From positions 62,001 through 126,000 of the forward strand of contig JAKSZP010014524.1 of NCBI GenBank assembly GCA_022478985.1: a stretch of 64,000 nucleotides of DNA, given 5' to 3'. Position numbers and translations under genes: made by a program. Below the pieces are notes generated by a model. That model worked only from the letters and a program-made list of their open reading frames with translations, searched no databases and had not been told where the DNA came from. Shown here piece by piece: positions 57,840 to 64,000 of this stretch. The DNA is from Massospora cicadina. Lineage: Eukaryota; Entomophthoromycota; Entomophthoromycetes; Entomophthorales; Entomophthoraceae. Every line of letters begins with the position of its first letter. The stretch's first letter is position 1.

Positions 57840-58240
57840 TAGTCATTTGGTATGAGCAGGTTCAGATAACAGTAAGGGAACTCTATACCCCAAAAGGGAA
57901 AATGAAGAATTGGGGTAATTAATAATTCCATTGAAGCCTTGCAAAAATTGAGTCCCCAAAAGTAGCTCATAACTTAAATTATTGAGGACAATAGCAGGAA
58001 CCATAAAAGTTAACTTCTCAATCTTTAGAGGAAGTGATTAAAAGACTCCAATTGACCAAGTGCTCTGAGGTCCCTCAGTGCCATATTCTTCATAATGGGA
58101 AATATTGGGCGTTAACTTGATCCGCTTGTTAAATTTTGATGAGACAACATTTACCTGGGATCCAGTGTCAATGATAGCCTTAGCCTTAGCATTGACTTAA
58201 TTTAATCAAAAATCAATGCTGGTAATGGTACTTCTAAACT
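57840..58240 (-). pseudogene. Element L aspartic protease
   Basis: AKAIIDTGSQVNVVSSKF (about 58135-58187) has the active site intact. YEEYGTEGPQSTWSIGVF and VPAIVLNNLSYELLLGTQFL follow (57960-58110). After FSLLGYRVPLLLSEPAHTK (about 57850-57900) the sequence passes within about 150 bases into integrase, with no RT in between. Confidence 0.85.
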
Positions 58241-58379
58241 GAGAGGATAAAGCCAATAAAGAGGGCAAGGAATAGGAGGAATGTTCATCTTAATTATACT
58301 CCACAGGGCTTTGAAGTTCTTGTTGCATACTCATATCATTATCTTTGTTGAGAGTCTTATTGTGTTTATCTCTTTTCTT

Positions 58380-59190
58380 CTTTTCATCAACTTCTTTCTT
58401 ATAGCCTCAATCCTCAGAATGGAAATATTGATGACAGTAATTACATTGGACCGCTCTAGTATTCTCAGGACAATTTAAAATAAAGGTTAATAGGTCTTGA
58501 AGAATCGTGAACTTGAGGTTTTCAGAAAATTGAGGAGGCAATTCCAACAAGGCCTCCATGATGTCTAATATACTTCTGAAATTCTTCTTTACGCTAATAA
58601 GGTAAACTTGCATCTGAGACCTATATGTAAAAGCAGACATAACTGCAGCAATCACATAATCCATATTTAACTGACCACAAGCTACCAATTTCTGAGCTTC
58701 CCAATAGAACCAATGAGCAAAATCTTTAATAGATCATTCTGGTGGGGCTTAATACCCATAAAACCTGTTTTTGAGAGAATAAGGTTTGCTCACTTCCAAA
58801 TTCTTTAATAAGCATTTCTTTGACCTGAGACCAAGTAGAGCAATTCATCAAGTGAGGTACCATGATATCCTGAGCCAATCTGGTAAGGCAATTAGGCAAA
58901 TAATTCATTTTTTGGTGATCCGTGTACTCACTTAGAGCCTTCTCATATAGATAGAGTAAGGAGATAATGCTGCCTTCCCCAGGAGAGTACTTGTCTTTAA
59001 ATACCGGTTTAAAATTCATTGGAGCATTGGCAGTCAAAACATTCACTCCAGGGTGTTCCAATTGAGTAAAAAAACAATAGTTGGAGTCTAAAGCTTGAGA
59101 AGAAAATAGAGGATAAGGCTCAACTGTCTTGGTATGAATTTCACTAATCCATTGATTCAAATCAGCATGTCCTACTTTTTCATCCAACGG
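58380..59190 (-). pseudogene. Element L Gag core and zinc knuckle
   Basis: 58726-59187 (153 codons) contains FKPVFKDKYSPGEGSIISLL, the core motif shared with B and F, then LTRLAQDIMVPHLMNCSTW. 58407-58688 continues (SAFTYRSQMQVYLISVKKNF) to a knuckle CNYCHQYFHSED where the last Cys position is lost. A frameshift joins the two frames near 58700. Confidence 0.83.
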
Positions 59191-59196
59191 ACAAGA

Positions 59197-59448
59197 TAGC
59201 TCATAGATCTGCTCCTGTTGTGCATTGTACCTAAGTTCCAGTGTTTCGATTTTCTCTTAGAGCATCTCTCCTTTTAATTTTAAGATTGAAGCAGGATACT
59301 TGTCCTTTGCCAATTTGCCCAGATTATACAATTCGTCAGATAAAGACTGAAGTGACAGGAGGGGGTCAATCGTTACCTCATCAGGTGTTAAGTTACACTC
59401 CTTGGCCACTTTGTAAATTTGCTCACATAAGCGGTCCATCATGCTCAA
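59197..59448 (-). pseudogene. Element L Gag segment between collagen repeat and core
   Basis: The open frame 59257-59448 reads MDRLCEQIYKVAKECNLTPD, then PLLSLQSLSDELYNLGKL. It corresponds to the B segment [14 protein letters not shown]...SIKALSDEMDNL that follows the B collagen repeat. This supports the same domain order in both elements. Confidence 0.75.
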
Positions 59449-59449
59449 C

Positions 59450-59657
59450 AGAGAGTCAATTTTTTGAGGGATCCTGAATTCCCATCAGCACCCAGGGGTC
59501 CACAAGGTCCATCCGCACCTGGTGGTCTGCAGGGCCCTTCAACCCCAGGGATTCCATGAGGCCCATCAGCGCCAGGATGTCCATGTGGACCTTCACCCCC
59601 AGGTGGACTCACAAGGTCCTTCAACCCCAGGAGGACACATAGCTCCGGAAGTTTCAC
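59450..59657 (-). pseudogene. Element L Gag collagen-like Gly-X-Y repeat
   Basis: The minus frame 59445-59657 gives about fifteen Gly-X-Y triplets, for example GPHGHPGADGPHGIPGVEGP, with one Gly replaced by Arg (GPCRPPGAD). A further stretch, CPPGVEGPC, sits just upstream in another frame (about 59610-59640) and is linked by a one-base slip, so the original run was longer. Codons differ from those of B and the triplet sequence is different (GAD and GVE rather than GPE and GPK). The repeat is therefore ancestral or repeatedly remodelled, not a recent transfer. Confidence 0.85.
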
Positions 59658-59669
59658 TACTTTCTTGAC

Positions 59670-60420
59670 TCAGAATTGAATTTTGGAATACAATTGCTCT
59701 AATTGGAAAAGATGGTTTTTGAATTTTTCTTCTCTCAATTGACTATGCTCAGAGAGCTGTGAAATACCCTCTTCCCATTCTTGCTGAATTTCCTGGACTT
59801 GCTTCAGGAACTGTACATTAATAAAATTGGAAATCCCATGGTCAAGTTTCATAAGATTTTGATGTATTATAATGAGCAAAGCCCAATTATTAATGATAGC
59901 ATTGCAATTATCTCTGCTATACTCGCAGTGAGATTTAGAAATTTGGTAGCATTATTATTTAAGGACTAGATTCCTTTTTGTAAATTAAGCATCCTTGATG
60001 ATGCATTCCCACTACTGGTAATAAATGGTATAATGTATGGTGTACAAGCTAATGCAAGTATTGATCAATGCAATATAGCATTTGGGAAGTTTGCAACACA
60101 TCCTTCAAGATAGTGGGTACAGCATTGGAATGAGATTGAGTGGAACACATTTTAGGAATAAAGGCCCTTTCAATCATTTAATTAATAATATTTCCTAAAG
60201 CATCAGGCGGGATTTATAAGCTCGTTGTAAAGCTTAAGTTAAGATCATAAAATTCCTGGTTGGCACAGAATTCCAGTGTGGATGGTACTCTTAGGATTTC
60301 AGTTTAGTTGAATGGACCCATCATAAAATACTGCCATGCTCATGGTCTCAAGCTTTTTCAGGCGAATAATGAGAATCTTTAGTAGTGATTGAAGTTTTCA
60401 CTGGTTCATAACTCAGAGTG
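59670..60420 (-). pseudogene. Element L Gag, N-terminal part
   Basis: The minus frame 59670-59879 (69 codons) is strongly helical (VQFLKQVQEIQQEWEEGISQ, SQLREEKFKNHLFQLEQLYS), like the end of the B N-terminal Gag before its collagen repeat. Upstream to 60420 only fragments (NNATKFLNL) are readable. Confidence 0.6.
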
Positions 60421-60439
60421 CCTCTGTAGTGAGCAGCAC
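60421..60439 (-). promoter_or_regulatory. Element L primer-binding site
   Basis: The minus strand reads GTGCTGCTCACTACAGAGG directly after the LTR end. The TGCTCACTACAG core is identical to B and D. Confidence 0.7.
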
Positions 60440-60782
60440 TCTGAAAGTTTTGAATTACACTTCCAAAGGGAAAGGTTTTCTCTCGAAGTTATGAAAGGTG
60501 GATTCTCCAAAAAGCAATAGATAAAGCAAAAATTAGTTATAACTTGACCTAATTTTTATTATTGGAAGAGTGGAATATTTATAGGTTTTGTAATGGTTTG
60601 AGATCTGCTTTGATCTAATTAATCATTAAGCAATTGAATCTTCTATCCCTTGATTGGGATGAGAGTAATCGTTCTTATTAACCTTGATAAATTAAGATAG
60701 ATTATGCTCTCCTTCCAATAGTGCCAGGTGAATTGATGGAGTAGAATTTTCAGAAATGAGAGAATTTGGTGAAATCCTGACA
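60440..60782 (-). repeat. Element L 5' LTR
   Basis: 343 bp partner of 56309-56649. They share TTTTGAATTACACTTCCAA, TGACCTAATTTTTATTATTG, GGAATATTTATAGG and GATAGATTATGCTCTCCTT. Confidence 0.88.
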
Positions 60783-61420
60783 AGAACATTATGTCAAGAT
60801 TTGTGAGAATCTTAGCTATGAGCATGGTAACTCAACAATATTCCCAGTGACTTACAACACATTAACTAATGGGAATGTAAAAAGAGCAAATGAAACAGTA
60901 GTTTTAATATTATGCAAGATGCCCACTACAGATCCATTACACTGGGACTAATATCTCTGAAGTGCTTTGACAGCTTACAGGATAAGTTTCTATTATTTAT
61001 CAAAATGTCTCCCTTCAAGGCCTTGAATGGAAAGAAACTTGAAACCCGGCTCTATTATCTTGGGATGTTACCAGTGATAATACTGAAGAGCCTGAGAAAT
61101 AACTGGGAAAATTAGCCCAGAAATTATACAACTTTAAAAAGAGGCAATGACAGATTTAGACTAGACGGTTTCAAGAGAAGGTCAAGAATAAATGAAACTT
61201 GCTAACCTTTGCCCAACTTTAAGCTTTTAATTTAGTCCTGCACTATAACAATTGTTTACATTCAAGGAGGAAAACTAGACTCCATCTGGCAAGGGCCATA
61301 TATTATCACTTTTATTATGGAGACAAAAACTCCATCAAAACTTTTAAAACTGGAGTAACAATCAACTGAGTACATAGCTGATTCTTGCGTCAGTACTCAC
61401 CTGCAATATTCTTGAGAGTG
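60783..61420 (+). pseudogene. Element F integrase, second part
   Basis: Continues F after L: IMSRFVRILAMS, a fragment near 60884 (RANETVV) around the expected third acidic residue, SPFKALNGKKLETR (about 61007), and the C-terminal GPY/F region GGKLDSIWQGPYIITFIMET (about 61266-61325). No chromodomain. A short CTTGAGAG lies before the 3' LTR. Confidence 0.72.
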
Positions 61421-62179
61421 TGATGTTAGATATCAAAATATTGGACACTATGGTAAGAATATTGAACCTTTGACTTCCAAAACCAAATTGATGGCTAGAA
61501 CTGAGAAGGGGGTTATAAAGTTCCCTTAATAAATTACTTGGAAAAATGCTAGTAATTACAGCTCAAATCGACCCAAGAAAAATTTCTTCAGACCAAATTG
61601 AGCTTAAGATACCCATGATGATATCCTGCTCAATTGAGATGAAGGATCATCGGATTTCAGGTGACTAATACTCAAGGTGGCATTAGAGCCAGTAAATTAA
61701 GGTGACCGGCAAAAGGGTTATCAAGAATTTTCCCAACAATCAAATTAAGTAATAAAAAGTCTCATCTGACTTGGCACAAATAACTTACAATTTCACCCTA
61801 TCTAAAATATGATACAAAGGCATTATACCATCCTGAATGTGTTTCCTGACAAAGAGCCTCCCTTTCAGATTTAATCTCCCCATTATCTTATTATTTTTTA
61901 CCTTTTTGGGTTTATATGTTAATTGTGACAATTAAAACACTATTCTCTACTATAATAAAGTTATGTTGTTAGATCTCTATCTTGTCTTGGTACTTGACTC
62001 TAATAAGTCCACTTTGCTGACCTTACCATAAGAATGGTACTCTAGCTGATGGGATATAAGCTTTGACTTTGCACCCTTTTTAGATAAAAAATATAATTTT
62101 TGTGCGACTCAGTCAGTTTTAGGTATTGACTGTTGGGATTTTTGGACATAGCACTGAGATTTAATATGGAAGCCCAACA
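61421..62179 (+). repeat. Element F 3' LTR
   Basis: 759 bp, TGATGTTAG...GAAGCCCAACA, aligned with 50227-50986 over its length and followed by AGCAC, the target duplication. Confidence 0.85.
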
Positions 62180-62821
62180 AGCACTTCTGTCATCTTAAAT
62201 AAAATTACTAAAATTAGTGTAAGAAATTTAATCCTTTTTCAAAGTAGCAAAAAGGGAAGTTTAAGGTTTTTAGCAGCAGTTATTAAGAGGGACAGAGAAG
62301 CACTCCATTTTAGCCTTAAAAGAGTAAAAATAAGGGCCTTACCACTTACATAATTAATGACTTAGTCTATATTCTCATTAAGCAATTGATGGCTGCTTCA
62401 CCCCTGGCTTGTATCTACCCCACAATAATGAACTATAGCTATCCCAAACACTTTATTTTCATAAAAAGATTTATAATATAATTTAAATTTACAATTAAGT
62501 ATATTAATTGAGAACTATGATATATCATCATACTAAGAGGTCAAACAAGGTACCTTAGCACACACAAGTCAGATATCAGAGGTCAAATATAGGTACTTAA
62601 ACTTAAATAAGTAGCCATCAAGGATGTAACCAGTTGGAAAACTAAACACACAAGGCTTTTCAAATGAGGGGAATGAACAAAAAAATTCTAGGCTTGAAGA
62701 ATATAAAAAAGGGAATTCAAGTGGGCCGCCAAACATTGAGTTCTTCAAAGCCTATTATGATGGCAGAAATGAACATCAAAGCCCCACAGATATAACTGAT
62801 TTAACTTTAGTATTAAAGTAA
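62180..62821. other. AT-rich spacer between F and J
   Basis: 640 bp with no gene, repeat pair or RNA gene recognised. Confidence 0.3.
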
Positions 62822-63380
62822 TGTTGAGATCATGATATGACTGGATGATAAGCCTTATATAGCTACAGCGGAATGGGGGAGATTGGCCAAAATGAAGTAA
62901 TCTATAATATTGGTGAGATCACCTCAAAAATAAGTTGATAGGGAAAAACCAAGTGTTAAGAAATTATTTATTGGATTGAGTCCAGATAAGGTGATAAGGC
63001 AACGTCACTAATTGATAAAGATTTGGTAGATTGCCTTGAACTAAGGCAATATTAAATTTAAGAATATCATACCTTGCTGGAGCTAATGAGAATATGGCAA
63101 AACCAAATATTTAAAGCCAAGGGAGCAGTAATGATTAAGTCGCTGATATATATAAGTGAGATGGGGCGATTGAAGGAGGAGTATAGTTACTAGAGAAGTG
63201 AGAGCGGTGTAGAGAGGATCTGCTAAAAGATATTATGTTTAATAAAGAGGAGTTCTTGGGGCAATTGCTCCATATTTTAGCATACTTTGATTGTGTTCCA
63301 AGGATCAGCAATATCCATATTATCCATCCAATTGCTCAGTGGGTTCGACCCTGCACAAAATCTCCCAGCATATCTCAACA
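62822..63380 (+). repeat. Element J 5' LTR (D/I family)
   Basis: Starts TGTTGAGATCATGATATGAC, then TGGATGATAAGCC as in D. It has ATATATAAGTGAGATGGGGC (about 63147), AATAAAGAGG (about 63241), the palindrome-like GGGGCAATTGCTCC (63258-63271), GTGGGTTCGACCCTG (63340) and ends TATCTCAACA. The following TTCTTACAGGGGACC (63405-63419) is a decayed version of the shared primer-binding site. Confidence 0.82.
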
Positions 63381-63399
63381 ATATCAATGAAATAACTTC

Positions 63400-64000
63400 G
63401 TTATTCTTACAGGGGACCAATTTAACAACCACAAATAAATTTAAGTTAATCTTTAATCCGCAGCCATGGAATATCAGGCCTGCACTGAAGAAGAATCTTC
63501 CCAAACTGATGCACTTGCTAAAACTGCAGAAATCAAACTTGTTGTGAACGCAGCGCTCAAAAACGAGAGGAGCTCCTTCAGGAGCTTGACAATGTAAAAA
63601 TTAATTTTAGATTGCGGTTAGTCAGCTGCATACACTTAAACAACAGAACAGGTAACTCCCAGTCGCCTAAATGATGCTACTGAGCAACTACACTGCACAG
63701 AGAGGAGTTAACACCTACCTTTTACCCGCCTCATCCCCATTGGGAAGTGAAAGAACAAGGGGCCGCTCAGGAAGTATCACTTTACAATGAATATGAGACT
63801 GGATACCCAGGTGAGGAGCTTTACTCCAAACAATCATGTAGTGTGAGTTGTTCAAGTTGTGATGGCAGCTCTGGGGATGTTTATGTTTTGACCCAATAAA
63901 CCCCCATGTGATGGCAGTCCTGCCCACTGAAGAGCCCTACGCTACCACTAGAGCCGCTGACCCTTCCAATCCAGCCCATTGCTGAGATCCCAGCTATGGG
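63400..64000 (+). pseudogene. Element J gag, start only
   Basis: The reading frame after the LTR contains TAEIKLVVNAALKNERSSF (about 63526-63585), matching D (AELKLTLDTVLKNKMSCF, about 37390-37460). It is interrupted by stops, and only the N-terminal part of Gag is inside the window. The rest of the element lies beyond 64000. Confidence 0.65.

Larger units (their letters stand above)
56309..60782 (-). mobile_element. Element L: collagen-Gag Ty3 element lacking RT and RNase H
   Basis: 4.47 kb minus-strand insertion in the F integrase. LTRs 56309-56649 and 60440-60782; target duplication AGAAC at 56304-56308 and 60783-60787, identical. On the element strand: primer-binding site, Gag with Gly-X-Y repeat and zinc knuckle, protease, then directly integrase. 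The RT and RNase H domains are absent, and L is about 2 kb shorter than its relative B. It would have depended on another element for reverse transcription unless the loss came after insertion. Confidence 0.88.
50227..62179 (+). mobile_element. Element F: old Ty3 element interrupted by L
   Basis: LTRs are 50227-50986 and 61421-62179 (760 and 759 bp). Target duplication AGCGC (50222-50226) and AGCAC (62180-62184) differs by one transition. Internal order: primer-binding site, gag with zinc knuckle, protease, RT, RNase H, integrase. The integrase is split at 56308 by element L. LTRs are strongly diverged, so it is older than B or D. Same family as E. Confidence 0.88.

Noticed and set aside
1..64000. 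CRISPR arrays, tRNA/rRNA genes, bacterial operons
   Set aside because: No regularly spaced repeat-spacer units, no cloverleaf with conserved T-loop sequence, and no rRNA motifs were seen. The sequence is clearly eukaryotic transposon DNA.

Overview
The window is eukaryotic and consists almost entirely of decayed, nested LTR retrotransposons of the Ty3/mdg4 (gypsy) superfamily. I found no intact gene, no recognisable host gene, no rRNA or tRNA gene and no CRISPR array. Every coding region is broken by stops and frameshifts. The mix of chromodomain-bearing elements (chromoviruses) with chromodomain-less Ty3 elements, the lack of introns or host exons, and the CpG-type decay fit a large, repeat-rich, CpG-methylating fungal genome, possibly a basidiomycete. 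That assignment is an inference and I cannot name a species.

Layout. 1-5703: element A, a minus-strand chromovirus with both LTRs. 5704-8777: AT-rich sequence containing an inverted LTR (N', 6251-6808). 8778-23019: element C, a plus-strand chromovirus; its 5' LTR is split by a 1.34 kb LINE-like fragment with a 19 bp target duplication, and its 3' LTR is split by element B (16325-22852, plus, duplication CTTAC). 23020-25543: LTR N and unassigned DNA. 25544-36483: element G, minus strand, with a 1.6 kb insertion H (33963-35593) in its 5' LTR. 36484-49616: element E, plus strand and missing its 5' half, interrupted by D (36778-42744, plus) and I (43537 to about 48830, minus). 50227-62179: element F, plus strand and the same family as E, interrupted by L (56309-60782, minus). 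62822-64000: element J, plus strand and the D/I family, running off the window.

How the parts relate. A and C end their integrase with a chromodomain. B, D, F, I and L have an aspartic protease, RT, RNase H, an integrase with a GPY/F-type tail and no chromodomain. Four of the five have the usual gag-to-integrase order, while L has lost RT and RNase H. G belongs with them by its primer-binding site. Five elements (B, D, F, G, L) share one primer-binding-site sequence, TGGTGCTCACTACAGGGG or a near copy, although their LTRs differ. Nesting gives relative ages: B is younger than C, D and I younger than E, L younger than F, H younger than G. By hand count the D LTR pair is the least diverged.

Most notable observation: the Gag of B (plus strand, 17.5 kb) and of L (minus strand, 59.5 kb) each contain a collagen-like Gly-X-Y repeat between an N-terminal helical part and the conserved gag core. 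I know of no description of a collagen-like Ty3 Gag. All boundaries and similarities were found by reading the sequence, so percentages are rough.
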